DNA from: Lineus longissimus
Lineage: Eukaryota; Nemertea; Pilidiophora; Heteronemertea; Lineidae
Direction of reading: 5' to 3'
Length of the DNA: 60,000 nucleotides
Assembly: GCF_910592395.1 (NCBI RefSeq)
Contig: NC_088312.1
Coordinates: 9,364,001-9,424,000 of the forward strand
Part shown: positions 32,166-45,730 of the stretch, in pieces
How the letters are laid out: every line of letters starts with the position of its first letter
How positions within the stretch are numbered: the first letter of the stretch is position 1
Program-made: the position numbers and the translations under genes
Notes under the pieces: model-generated
The model's database searches: none
Seen by the model: the letters and a program-made list of their open reading frames with translations, nothing else
Told to the model about the DNA's origin: nothing

Positions 32166-35100
32166 CTGAATTTGCCCTGGAAGTTCATGTGGCACATCCT
32201 GGACAAGTGGCCAATACCTTATCTGGCCTCCACTCTTCTGGCATCTATCGCTTTCCCGTTAATAGACGTATCAGAATTCTGGCCATGCCGCACCGCCGAT
32301 ACAATGAGCCGTGTTCTAATAAATCACGGCAGCATCTTGTATTCTCTTCGCTTATGTATTGAAAGACAAACCGTTTACAGTTTCCTCGCTACCGAAATTG
32401 ATTTTTGGTTTCGAGGTTCTTCTCAACGCGGAGTGTTTTTTGCTGTGGTTTGGATAAGTTTGCCTCATTTCCCTTCAGAGTTCTAATTACATTTGCATCT
32501 GCCACGAGGGTGTGCTTCTTTTTTGCACTCTACAAGAATGCATGTATGACATGTTGATACTAGATAAAAGATAAGAAAAATGAAATATGTCATGATCACT
32601 TCTGTTGTTGATGTGGCTTCATTCACGTCTCAAGATCATATCGTTTGCTCTGGTTCAATGTCGTTATAAATGGTTCTATCATTTAGATATTATCGCTTTG
32701 TGTGGTTGTGTGGCTGCCCTTGAGACCAAGGGCTATCGTGGGATCTAGAGGGTGTCGTTGAGGCCAAGGGCTATCATGCACTTTCGTCCTGAGAGTTAAA
32801 CATCTGTCAGGTTGGCGGTTCAACCCATTCGCCGCGTAATACAACGCGTAATAAAACGTCGGACTACTATAAACCTGGAGTTTCTTCCAAATTGTCATTC
32901 CTGTTGGTTTTCAGGGATGAACATACTTTGAGAAGAAGGCCTTAGGCAAGTTCACCATGTGACCAGGCTGACATGTTTTTCCCAATATGGTCATATTTCT
33001 CTATTCCTCTGGGGCTTTACTGCAAGCTGAACAACACTTGGCTCCTAAGTGAAGTTATTTGCCATCTGTTGAAGTTGCAAATTCAACAGTCTGCAGTGCT
33101 CTGTGTTGGTTGTTTCTGTGATTACAGGATATTCAATATAGTTAGCTTGGTAAGGCTCCAATTCATGTATATCTCAGCGTGAAGGCCTGTCTGAAATTGA
33201 GTTTGCCAAGCTACCCCCAATTACAACTACTATTTCCCTCTCGAGAGTAGCTAACCGCCTTAGTGAGGTTCCACTATATCACCATATGATCAATGTTCTG
33301 GTCGGGGTCTCCAAAAATCAATGGCATATACAGCCGCAAAGTTCATTATCTGTATGAATTTCATGACTCGGCAAATGAAATCAATATTCAATCTGGAATA
33401 CTGATGAATCTCGAGCCCTGACACAACTGAGCTCGTCTTCTCCTTGACAGTGGGCCCGGGCAGTGGACGGCTCATAGTTAGCTGCTATTGACCTTCTCAG
33501 GGACCTTTAAATTTGATGAAATTTGATTTGAGTCACAGCGATATTTCTCGACCGATGGGGACACTTCAGCTGTGTCACATTCCTTGGAAGTTCCATGGAA
33601 GTTATAATTGCCTTGTTATATTCCCTCCACAGTCTCAGTCTAACACAATGATTGATATTTGAATGCCATGCCCAAATTGACATCAACATGACGACCTTGA
33701 ATTAACCTTGGTTGAAAGCCGTCGCCCTGAAATCAAGTTAATATTCACTGACCTTGACATCCTATCAACATGGTTTCATGCGTGATTTACAGATGCACAT
33801 TCAAAAAGCAATTAAATGCCTGCAACGGAAGATTGATGAGTCTTCTGAGCTTTAGTGGCTGTGGAATGATGGTGCAGTTGACACAGACCTTTTAGCAGAA
33901 TACAGTTTCCAGCTTTAATTTTGCTCTATTGTTGAACCAACATGTGTATCATCTTTTTGCATTCGATATTCACTTGTTGTCAGACTTGCATGTGAACGTC
34001 CTTACAATGTCAAAGAAGCGGCATTGTGCAGGGCCATTGGTAGATGTTTGATGACATTTGTTACGTACAACTTACTGGAAGCAGTTCAAGATGCTTTACT
34101 TTCTTCAATCAATGAATGCAACGCATATAATTGGCGTCAAAAAATCTTATAAATTGCATGCCATCAACGCATCTCCTGAGAAACAGTTAGAAACGAACTT
34201 AGTAATATAAAGTTAGGAATACAATACAGGAGATCAGATTCGTCAACCATCGGCAAGGAATACCAAATAAAAGATAATTGGTATATCTGAGCTGCCAACA
34301 CCTGTTTATCAGGTGCTATTAGATATCGAAGAATAAACACATCAGGTTTAGACATGTTCTATTTGCCAAACAGATGCATTCAGCCAGACTGTCAATTCTA
34401 TAATGGCTGATGTCATCTGCAGCATTTACCATGATTTTGATGATGAATAATTTGCAAAATTTCACATTCATTTTGTGATTTCAGATCTTCTTCTTATGAT
34501 TTTTGCGTGCGACCCCTTATGAAGAGGCGAGAGGGTGAGGAGGTGTTAAGCCAAAGGGTCAACATGAATGGTTGAAACCTGGTCGTTTTCAGTTCAAAGT
34601 ATACTTGTAATGGATAGGTTTCTTCAATCACAATTGTTTTGACTGAAACAGGCTGTCCGTGATATACAGATGGATCTTATAATAGCATTATTGCCATTCA
34701 ACTTACAAATGCAGAATATAAATAATAATGATAACACCCATATGCACTTGGAAGAACTCCCTCTACCACGACAATTCCATTCAGCAAGCAAGTTCTCTGT
34801 GGATTGCCAAGTGCCGGGCGATTATCTTTATATCATTGCATTGAGCTCAAAGATGGCTAGCTCCCCTTTGATAAGAAATGATTGGCCTTCTTCTGATTGT
34901 CTTCTCTAAAAGGAAGACTAATGCAGGCTTACTCTGTTGATGACTCTTTGATGCTACCGGCTACAACCATCCTGGAGGATGGGCATGAATGGCTGTGTCA
35001 ATGGCTCTTTGTTGCTACCTGCTGCAACTAGGATGGAAGGAAGTAATGACACTCACAATGAAAGTTAAGAGTGCTATGTGGTAGTAGCCATTCTTCGGTT

Positions 35101-37083
35101 TAGAATTGTACCTTGATGCAGCTGACTGTAATTAGATCGGTACAATTTCAAGCCAGTATCTTAGAGTAGTCTAAGAAGAGAGAGAAAACGTCTTTGATCA
35201 TGTGTGTGAAATTAAGGTTGAGGCAGAATACCTGAACCATTGGATCAGTGATCATGCTGTATTTGACTGAATCAGTTTACGAATGTTGCATATTGTCCCT
35301 TTCGACAATAGTAGGCAACATACTTTCAAGCTTGGTGATAAATTGAACCCAGCACAAGACTGATCTCAGCTTGACGAGCCAGCATATTGTCCTCTCACCA
35401 ATACAAGCTGAAGTCTCATAAATGGTCTTATTGTTTGTCGTTGGACAGGAATAGGTGTCAATGCTTAGAAACCTGTCTTGTAACGATTATCATCTTTCAA
35501 GTCAATTAGATACTGGTCATGCATATGATGGCCGTACATAATGTGTTGAAGCAGTCGTTTTTTTAAGTGGAAATTTTGCTATATTTGAACAGGGACAGGA
35601 ATAGTTCCGAGAGACACTGGGACATTTTGCAAGTCCATTTTGCAACAAGTAGGTAGTCTGGATCCGGTGTTTCATTGTATGACAGTATCTCATGTGTAGT
35701 ATTGCCAAGGAGTCTGGCTGAATGGATGAAATATACACCGCTGAGATTCCTTACTGGCCAGAGATATTGAGACTAATGACATGGTAGCTTGTGGGAGCTT
35801 CTTATTGCCAATATCATTTGTTGGCCTGATGAAGTTATGCTCTTGGGTAAGAAGAGGATTTGCCTGAGATTTATGGAAACATAAATTTAACTACCATTTA
35901 CTCTGTAGTTGGGGCCGGCAATACTGTTTGCATGCCATGGCACTAACAGCATCAGAGATTTCTATTCCAGGAAATCTTTATTCGGTTTTGTTGAACTATT
36001 TGTCGTCGTGGCAGTGGTATAGTCATATCAACCTCGATCTCAGAAACTGTCATATTGCAGCGGTTTCTCATCAAAGAACAAGCATGAAAACGTTGTAACC
36101 ATGCAGGGTGAAGAAAAGACAATGAAAAATGCCAGCCTGCATATCATTGTCTCTTTTGTATCAACCCATACATCCATAGTGGCTGTGATATAGCCATGGA
36201 AGCTTGGCTCAACTTGATTATCTTTGACAGCGTTGACAACTGGCTTGCATATTCTGTCATATGTGGTCAGCCTGTCTCAACCGCTGGGAAGTTGAGGTAT
36301 CTCTCCCAATACATTCCATGAAATATGCATAAGGCTTGTTAAATTACCACAACAAGATCATGAGATTTCATCGACTGAGTTACCAAGGATAGGGAATCGT
36401 ATCATGGCTTGTTGCGTCTCCAGGGCTGACCCGTTGAAGCTTTAGTATCAAAGGAGGGGTATGGGGATATTGCTGGCTGACTGGTTGAAAATGTACTTAT
36501 GAAAGAGTGATCCTATTAGCACTGGTGCTTGGCCTGTCATGATGCAATGGAGTTGAAGTGTTGAATGTCGATGTTACTTATGATTTAGATGAAGTGGCAT
36601 TCTGAAACATCAGAGATACTCCGTCTATATTCTGAACGCAAGAATGATGACAGTTTATTAGTGGGGCATTGTGATCGGTGTTTTTTATGGTAGGAGGCAC
36701 CAACTGCTCATGTAATAATCAGCTGTCAAAAGAATCTCGACCTATAGGTCAAATCACGATTTTTGTTGATGGTCAATTATTGGTTCACTTCAAGCTTCTT
36801 AGCTGGGAATGCGATCGGATTTGCGATTGTCAATAAAGAGAGAAAACCAAGAGAATGTGCCCGATTGGATTTGGTCAACCATTCAGTCGCGCATACTGGC
36901 CAGAGAATTAATTTCACTGGACGTCAAGCTGGACTGGACAAGAATAAAATTGGTTGATATATGAGGGAATTATCTGCTGTGACTCATGTCAAGATGAGAG
37001 CTGTATTGAAGCATGGCGGTATATTTTGGCGACTTTTCCCTAGTTCCCTTAAGCGCCTCGCATACAAGCAATTTTCATTGCAG
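32166..37083. other. Non-coding DNA, no gene called
   Basis: No family-level match on either strand. Isolated acceptor-bounded open stretches occur, for example 34485-34536 (after cattttgtgatttcag, ending before gtgagg). They are too short to call. AT-rich throughout. Confidence 0.3.
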
Positions 37084-37146
37084 CTACCTGGGATTATAAT
37101 TGATCCTATGTGTGACAAGAGGATCTCTCATCTGCGGGTCAAACCG
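37084..37146 (+). CDS. Weak candidate exon
   Basis: Acceptor caattttcattgcag, 21 open codons (LPGIIIDPMCDKRISHLRVK then P) and a moderate donor, GTAATC. A second candidate in phase 0 follows at 37493-37543 (after ctttatcctcag, fragment EGCAALYYIEMVSHPS). Both could be chance; no homology recognised. Confidence 0.2.
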
Positions 37147-38214
37147 GTAATCACTGGGTTTGATGTTAACTCACAGGTCGCAGGTGCCTGCGATGACCAC
37201 CAAAAAAGAGTGATTATTGTTGCATGCGATTTAAATTGCTCATTTGCAAGGGACTTTGATAACTTAGTTTGGAATGGGAGGCAATTATGTCAGCTTTGAA
37301 GAAAGTACTGGACATGCTTTGTGGACCATTAAGGTTGCTCTTGTTGTTGATGGCAGTGTTTATCAGCGAGAAACCTGATGAATGGGATTGATGTGATTGA
37401 TGGCAAAGTACTTCTGCAACCAGTCAAAGTGTGTTGATTGATGTTGCGATTCATCAGATTAGAAATGTAGTAAGCCCATTTCTTTATCCTCAGAGGGAGG
37501 GGTGTGCTGCACTTTACTATATAGAAATGGTCTCACATCCATCAGTGAATTTTATAAAATATGAAAGAAATGCAAAAGTCTGATTGTTTAATGTTCTTAC
37601 TTCTGTGGATTTTGGTTGAAAGTTCGGTTTTATTCGCTATTCTTGTTCCTTATTTATCTTATAGATCATTTTATTGAAATTATGGTTTGGCTTGAGGCTA
37701 TAAAGCAATATTTTGGAAGTTATGGACGGCTTATTCCTGAACAGGTTTAAATTGCTGGAATATCCAATGAGTTTTCTTTGCCAATTTTTTACATTTGTCA
37801 ATAACATGTGAAACACGATGATTATTGGTGGAATGCCTTTTAGAACTGTTGTGTTTTATTTATTTGTAACTGGAGATTTTGATTAAAGTTGTTACAATGT
37901 TTTTTGGTCTTTTGTTATTGTAAAATGGTGAAATCAATCGGTGATCTACATATACAGTAGAACCTCCCTATCATGGACAAAATTCAGAATCATTTAGTCA
38001 TTGTTTGATACACGAACAATGCAGAAGCTAACTCCTCTGCTGATCCAGCTCATCAAGCTCGCTGAATGTCAATATCTCCATGTCCAATCAAGAGCACCTA
38101 GATCAGTATGAGTATACTTCACCTCTCTGTTAGCGGATCTCACAGAATGCGATATTGGCAAGGACAAAATCGTGACTGTCTTATATAAAGGCAAAGCAAT
38201 TGTGTTTCGTTGAT

Positions 38215-38265
38215 TGAAAGTGAGGAGACTTGCCCAAGGTCACAAGCAATGTGTTTCTAGTTGGA
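38215..38265. repeat. SINE core fragment
   Basis: The stretch gaggagacttgcccaaggtc, followed by acaagcaatgtg, is very close to the core shared by CORE/MIR-type SINEs (acttgcccaaggtcacac). No promoter part is preserved, so this is a fragment. It is probably related to the copy at 32041-32165. Confidence 0.4.
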
Positions 38266-40739
38266 TGTCTGGTTTCTTGAATTACCAGGCTTAAAAAAGT
38301 TCTCAGTTCTGGGTTGCCCTAGCTCAATCTTTAAACATGCCTGTTGATAACTCTTGAATTAAGAGTTTGAAGACCTAAATCAAAAGATCATAATAACTGC
38401 ACTACGGCATTGTATAAAATTGCATTTCTATTTTCCTTTTGAAATGACAATGTCCTGTTCTGCGTGCTTGTCTACTGCAGGTCTGGTTATGGAGAATCTT
38501 CTCTTCATCCTCATAGTGGTAATTGGCTATGGATCACATTCCCCCTCCAGGGGACATTAATCAAGTCCATTACAGCCTAGGGCTGGGGTATAGCGTCCTC
38601 GCAGTGTCCTTGGCCAGTAAATTTAAACAAGATGCGAAAACGATTTGCCAAAGTTATCCGAAAATGTCACGTATGTGTCTCATAATAAGACAGCGTCAAT
38701 ACCCTCTCTGTATAATCTCTAAGGATTCATAGTTCATTACCCGTGATATCATTGCTTTGATCTCCTCTCCATACCTAGCTCTATATGGACGCATATCAGA
38801 CATTGACTACCAAGTAGATTGATGAGATAGGCTCTTAGATAATCAACGACCTGGCCCAATACTGTAAACCCTCAAATTTGTGGATCATTGGTTATATTTA
38901 TTTTACTTATTGGTAATTGGTTGCATTTTGAAAGCTGCAAGTTAAAGAAAATATTGAGACACTTTGTTGATGAATCTTCTGGAGAGGAAATGAAATAACA
39001 CAGCTAGTTTCAATGTCACTGCATAAGTCTGATCTCCAATGACAATTTGTTACAAAATCGGGGAGCAATTTTGCAGCAGCTTGACAAATTGTCGAGAAAG
39101 ATCAGTCGTCAAGTTAAAGAAAATGTTACGCGATTATCTTGAGTTGCATCTTGAATGTGGAAACCCTGTCAATGACTCGCATTGATCCAGTTAAACTGAT
39201 GCTTAAGCAGAAAGAACCTTTCAGAATATTGTGGTATGTCGACGATGTTATCATAAAAAGCCTCGACTGATTGAGAGGCAAGAAGATTTTAAATTGGCTG
39301 GTTTGGAATTAATGGTAGCATTTGGGTTGATTTCTGATTGTGTGGCTGGGTGTCCATCGACTAGGCGTATCATATTGACATTACATCTTGCAATTTTTGG
39401 CACTGCCTATTCAAACACCCGCTCGAGTCCCAAAAAAAAGGTGTCAGGATTAAATTTATCCACCAATCATTGGGTATTTTATCAAGGAAAATATTGATGC
39501 TGGAGTGGTCTGATAATAGCCCATTGACAAATTGGCTGGTTGATTTGCCAATGTTGGTTCGATCTTTTGGTATCTATGAGCTTACAAAAAACTGTTCATA
39601 AGAACTAAGATCCAAAAATCCACTCAATGCATATCCTTTTGTATACATGTTGTAAGCATTCAAGGCCAAGTTGAGAAAATATGTGGAAAATTTAATTAAA
39701 TTTGGTAAGACATGTTCCCGTAGAGACCTGAGCATAATTGTCTGCTACCGCATAGCAACATTTCTCATCATGATTTTATCGCTCCGTAGGAAGATCACTC
39801 AAATGTTGCTATTAGCGTGATTAGTGTTCACTTTAGAGGCAACACCGCTTACCACTTCTAATTATCAAATCTCAGATTGGCGTACAACCCACTGAATGCT
39901 GGGTAATAAATCGTCATGAGTTGTAACGCCAGGATTGACAATATGGGATGTTTTCCTATTAGTGTGGATGCAGCCTGAATTCAAATGAGGGGTAATGCGT
40001 TTAGTGTGGTTGACACTTTGAGTTTGGGATGTGGGCTGGCAAGGTTATCACGGCTGGTGAGTTGCTGGTGGATTCCTGGTAGGCTAACTTTGCGGTCAAG
40101 GACCTCTTCTATTTTGTGTCCTTGAACCTTGTCCTTTTGAATATTGTAAACTATTGTTCTTAGAATGAGCAGGCCGAAAGCTGGTGAAGTGTGAAAAGCC
40201 TGTCTTTTGGGAACGTTGTTTTGTGATAGGAAAAAGAAGTATCCTAGTTTGTCTCTACTTCTGAATGTGGTACACCTAGTAAACCTTTGTGTGCAAACAC
40301 TTAACTTGATTGAATCACATGGTGTCACCATGGGATGTCTCAGTGCTCAGGTTGATGATGCAGGGGTATTGAGTATCTTAATTCTCAGGGTTTTTTTGAT
40401 TGATGATAATTGACGACATGCAAATGGATTCTTGCACTGACAATGGGATGCCTTGATCAGGATTCAGTTGGCAGCGATTCCTGCAGAACGCCGTGGAATT
40501 CCAATTTGCCTTATGGTCTCAGATGAGGTCAGAAAGGTTATATCAAATGTAAACAGGCTGCTTTTAATGCCACATGTGCTGCTCTTGTTATTCCGAAAGA
40601 TGTTCCACCTCAATAAAAGATAAATGCAACTACTGGATTAGGCTACTACTATACCAAGTGTATGCCCACCTGTTAGTTAGTAATTTCCAAAGCAAACAGA
40701 ATTGCCTTCAAGTTGCTTCACAGAAACTTTTCTCCAAGG
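38266..40739. other. Non-coding DNA, no gene called
   Basis: AT-rich sequence without recognisable exons. One strong acceptor (gcttgtctactgcag, ending at 38480) precedes a stretch of about 39 bp, open in two frames, before gtaatt. It is not called. Confidence 0.3.
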
Positions 40740-40814
40740 TGTTAAACTTATACCTTATGCAGATTATCTTCAAATAGTGTTAAATTATACCTTATGCAGA
40801 TTATCTTCAAATAG
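40740..40814. repeat. Tandem duplication, 38 + 37 bp
   Basis: The unit tataccttatgcagattatc plus flanks (40740-40777) is followed immediately by a copy (40778-40814) that differs by a single deleted base. Near-identity indicates a recent slippage or duplication event. Confidence 0.9.
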
Positions 40815-40996
40815 ATAGAAAATATCAGATCAAAGAGATGTTTGGGGTGCTGTTGGCTTTTGGTCGAGTGTTAATTAGGCGTTATTTGGTGATTGAATGC
40901 AAAAGAAATGTACTAACCTTATATCAGATACCTGCAAACATTTGAGATCTCTTAAAACTCCTCTTTAATTATTATTAACTAATTAACTGGTGACAG

Positions 40997-41026
40997 CAGC
41001 AGTGTATGACCGGTCATACACTGCTG
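40997..41026. repeat. Perfect 30 bp palindrome
   Basis: cagcagtgtatgacc at 40997-41011 is followed directly by its exact reverse complement, ggtcatacactgctg. There is no spacer, so it could extrude as a cruciform or bind a symmetric dimeric protein. It is not next to any gene called here. Confidence 0.85.
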
Positions 41027-44000
41027 GTTACAGTAAATCCAGGCACTGAATCTATTCGAAGCCCTACAATCTTTGACACAAGTTCGTTCGGGATTTAGAA
41101 CTTAGACCCATAATCCCACAAAGACATATAACCTCCAGTTATTGGCTTAAAATGCTGCAAGCTCTTAATCCAGGTTGTGAGATGAAGTGGCCAGGAAAAT
41201 TGATTGGATCAATATAGCACAGGGGGGTCAGTAGGGAAAACTGTAGACCCCATCTAACTGGTTATCATTTGTTACATCCATGTTTAGCCCATGGCTGTGA
41301 TGAAATTTTTCACGACTGTGAATGCTTCTTTCTCTTCTTCATTCCATAATGTCTTTGAGACTATAGGAAATGGAAGGATACTTCATCCACCATCAATTTC
41401 AGGCTTTGAATGTCTCTCCTCTCTGTGAGGGCTGTTGCTGTTGTTATGTCTAGTCGGATGTAGCCTCATATCTTTACCAGTGCTTTGAGCCGACCAAAGC
41501 TAAGACTGGTTTCTGGTGTTCCTCATCAACTTTGTTTGCCTGATTTCAGCAATTGTCAACAATTCCTGCACTCTGGGGCAATGTCTTGTCATGTTGTTCC
41601 CCTCGTCCCAAAGCGTTCTGTAGTTGGCTTTATTCCCAAGCCTCCAACAATTGCCTGCGCGCTGAGACAATCTCCCCAGTCCTATTATTGGCCCTCCAAT
41701 ATCCTATTTACTCAAACAAGATTTGTGGCGGGGACAGTCATCATGGGATGCACAGGCAGCATTAAGTTATTAGCAAAACCAACTATAGATGTTAGTGTAA
41801 TGGATTTAACTTGATGGTTAGATCTATGCTAACCAGATTGTCAACCAGTTGCCCCTAGATGAGCTAACATGGCCCTTGTGATTACCATTCTAGAGAAAGC
41901 CAATTCTCACTTGCATTTAGTTTGCCTTGTGCATGTCACACGGCATTTTCATTTTCTGTCAGCTTGGAAAATTTGCAGCTTTTAGACTCCCATTACTGCC
42001 ACAGTTCACCATTGCTGCAATGTGATGCATATAGAGTTTGCCTACAAATTGCCTCCAGTTAGAGTGCAGTTTTGCTTGTTGCCAGTTTTAACTTGAAGAG
42101 CAAGAGAGTGTACATTTGCCATACAAATGCCATTTTACTCTCAAAAGGCACCAGTGAAATATCCAGAGGGAGGTGCAGAGGAGTGGATGCCCCCCAAAAA
42201 AACTGACCCTAAAAGCCATCTGGGCACCCACTCCTTCTCAAGAGCGCTTCTTTTATACTACGGCTGCTGGCCTCGCCTCTGCATTAGAAAACTTTCTATT
42301 AGAACAACAAGAAAACTAACTAATAACTGGCTGCTTTCGCTCTGGGGAAAGAGATGTGTAATCAGAATTACAGCATTTCTTTTTACTTTTACTTTTTCCT
42401 CTACAAGATCTGCTACATGATAACTGACATGACACGGCAGATATTCTTAAGCAAAATTGCGTGATTCTTTCACGTAACCTTACCCGTCCTGCTTTAGAAA
42501 TGTGATATGTTTTACCAAATGATCTGCACACAAATCAATAGTTTTGCATGGAGTTGATTAAAAACCAAGAAAAAATTATCAGATCAGATAGCGAAACGAA
42601 AATAGCTTGGAAATAATTTGGTTTACGTATGAATTATGCTCAAGATCTCGTAGATTAATGCATAAGTTGAAACCTTCTTGATATACAAAGTACTTCCAAG
42701 TGACCCTGGAATCTTCATGTGCCGTGTAGTTTTCTGCTTAATTCTGACCATAAGCATCATTTTAATGGGGTTTATAGTAATTCAGTCCTCAACCCTGACC
42801 TTACAAAGTTACAAAAAAATAGCTGGGAATGTTGTCGAAACAGGCAGCTGGTCTCCCTTGTAATCCAATTTAGAAAGTAAACGAATCGACCATGCTAACT
42901 ACTCAACTGAGGAGATTTGAGGCGATTGGGCCAAAAAGAAACGATTTTCGTTACAGGTCCATTCACCTTGTAATACTGAGACAAATAAATCTATATTAGA
43001 GAAACAGAAAAGGATGGATTGGATTGGGTTTGTAAAGAAGATCAATCTAAAGCACCCAGAGCAAATGTTTGGACTTGATTTAGTCAGTTGTGGAGTGATT
43101 TTTCTTCAGAAGTGACGATGAGAACTCTGATGCGAGATATTGCTCACCATTTAAACTGAATTCAATACTTAACTGATGCTGAAATGTTTTATATTGAATA
43201 ATTTGTAGAGTTGAGATCGGTTTCTGGTGAAGTTTTGAACTACTGATGTCATAACAGATTCTTAGGAGTGTTGCTCCTGCTGTAGAGGAAACCAAGCTTT
43301 TGTGTTTACGGAATCGATACCAGACTGGAGGTATTGGTCGCCTCACCAAATACCGCAAGGGTAGAGTTAAAATGCGCCCCAAACCAAGGTGGCAGCTGAG
43401 GTTTTGGGCAAGATGACAGCGTCACCCAAGCGGTGTGTGGTGAGAATATCAATACTAACAGTGAGGTACAAAACTCATGATTTCCAGCTTCTAGTTGGAA
43501 AAATCAAAGCCACAAAATTTATTTTCAAATATATTCTTTGTAATTGATTAACTCCGTACTGCGGCTTAGAAAGCTGAGTTGAAAGCAGAATTCGGCACAC
43601 GCGTGTTAAATCTCGAGTCTGTAACCCACCATTCATTTCCCTTACTCTGGGTGAAATAGAACAAAGAGTCTTTGATGTGAGTTTGAGCAGCTAATGGCCA
43701 AGGAACTGGAGTAGTCGTTTACAAGTGAAGCCTCGGGTGGCGGCCATGTTCAAGTAGACTTGGCGAGGGGAAATGCTTTTCAACTCGTAACTGATCCTTA
43801 CTTGCTTCAATATGGTTATGATAATGAAATCGATGTGTGGTGTTCATGTAGCTCTCATCATCAATAGTACCCTTGTTCGAAATTATCCACTTGTACAATG
43901 TAGCAGGCTGCATCCGTTTTCGTTTTGTGAAGGATTAGTCAGACCTAATGTATTCGCTGAAAATGTTATACCAAAAGTGCATTGGTGTGTGTATACTCAT

Positions 44001-45430
44001 ATTATGAAAAAACCAATGCACGAAAAAGAAACAAAAATTTTTGGAAAGATCAGTATAGTGCAAAAATAGTACAGTTCCATTGCACTTCAGTGCAACTGTG
44101 TGTGCATTATAGATTTGAACGTGTCACTGCACGCATTTTATAAATTTCACGGGACACTTCAGGGATCACCGTTGGCATTCCTAATGATAAGAACATTCAA
44201 CATATTGATGTGAATAATGTATATGACATGTTTGCTCCATCCATTATTCATTCAATATTTGTTTTGCTGGCAATGCTAATATTTGATGAAGTCCACAGAC
44301 TAAATTAATTAACCGTCTACAGTTTTTGATGATGTTCATATCCGAGTCATATTCAGAGCAGGAATCATCCTGGACCTCCATCCAAAGACTAACCTGGGCC
44401 GGTAGCACCACTTGCCTAAGGGTGTGGAGGCAAGACTCGATCACAACTTTAGAGAAGAGGCAGAGCCAGTGCATCAGCCAGAGTCATTACGCATCTGGCA
44501 TCAAAGAAACGAGCAAGAATAAAGTGGATTTTGATCATAAATTTCAGATCACTCGGATTGCATGGAGAATTGATCATGATTAATTGAAATCGAAGACACA
44601 GCTCTCTATCATTGCGTGACATCAAGGCACTGTCTTTGGAATGGTGCATGTGTCAGAATTTGCTCAATTTAATTCCGGGTTTACCGGAAGGCACTTACGA
44701 AGGTTCCGCATCCTAATTTATTTATTAATTGCCCAAGTTTTTTTAATGACAGTTCCAGAATCTTGATTGAGTAGATTATCTCCTGTAGTGAAATTATACC
44801 AGCTGCTTGGCTGAATGATTTTAAGCGGTTTAAATCTCAAATTATCAATTTTTGTAGAAATATGAATGTTATGTATGAAACAGTACATAAACTTGCTGTC
44901 CAATCTTGTCTTCAGTAGTCTTTCATGTCAAAGACAGCTGCAAAAGAAGCGGAATTTTTAGAAATGTGTCTGATCCAAATCACTTTCCAAAGGTATGCTG
45001 TGTTACCCATATTGCGTCTCTGACTATGGATACAGATCTCAAGTTATCATATGTGTCACAGGAGGCAACACGAACCGCTCAATTTCCTCTGGCCGAGTGA
45101 AAATGAGCACAAAGAGAAACTCTAATAGAAATGGAATAGCAACGGGTCGGACAAGAAGCGATAACAGAAATGAAAAAGCAACTGGTCGTAAAATTTGCCT
45201 TTAGCATGCCGCATTACCCATGCACCATCTCTTCTCCTTGCTTATTACCGATCCAATTAACTTGGTGAGCCCGGTGTGGTTAGCAAGTCCCCGAGGGTAG
45301 ACATGATCTAGATTTATTAAGACCACCAGGGGGACGGGAACTTTTAAGATAACCATGGTGCGGTGTTCCACACTGAGGAGTAATCAATGACATATAATGA
45401 TGTTGATCTATCTGTGAGATTGGGATTGAG
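41027..45430. other. Non-coding DNA with one weak exon candidate
   Basis: Mostly featureless AT-rich DNA. At 44916-44992 a good acceptor (tccaatcttgtcttcag) and a fair donor (AAG followed by GTATGC) bound 25 codons (FHVKDSCKRSGIFRNVSDP). It is not linked in phase to the later exons. A 10 bp inverted pair gtgcattggt / accaatgcac lies at about 43978-44021. Confidence 0.3.
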
Positions 45431-45489
45431 TTTGAGATGGACGTGGTGGCCAAGGTCATAAGATCGACTGCTTGGTTGTTGCCACATTG

Positions 45490-45730
45490 TCAAGTTGTGG
45501 CATTCAGTTCCTGGGTAGGGTTGATTGGAGGGTACCTAGCATTGATGGTATTCCTATGTTGATGATCCGTTTCTGTGCGGGGTCGGTTAGATGGTGCCCA
45601 GCATTTATGGTGCCATTATTCCTGTATTGTGATATTCAGTACCTTTATGATGGTTGTGGGGATAAATCTTCCTTTGAGATGTTCAGTTCTGGTGTGAGAT
45701 TGGTTGGAGGGCAACCTTTCTGGCTTCAAG
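45490..45730. repeat. Degenerate tandem repeat, unit about 70 bp
   Basis: Units beginning gggttgattggagggtacc, gtcggttagatggtgccc and gattggttggagggcaacc follow each other, with shared inner words (agcattgatggta, agcatttatggtg; attcctatgttgatgat, attcctgtattgtgat). Old, diverged minisatellite. Confidence 0.35.

Noticed and set aside
36961-37299. 112-codon open frame on the plus strand
   Set aside because: No homology. About twenty frames of this length are expected by chance in 60 kb at this base composition. Only the part at 37084-37146 has splice support, and that is kept as a weak candidate.
41485-41814. 109-codon open frame after a good acceptor (cctgatttcag)
   Set aside because: A second frame is equally open over the same stretch, no donor fits, and composition is not protein-like in either frame.
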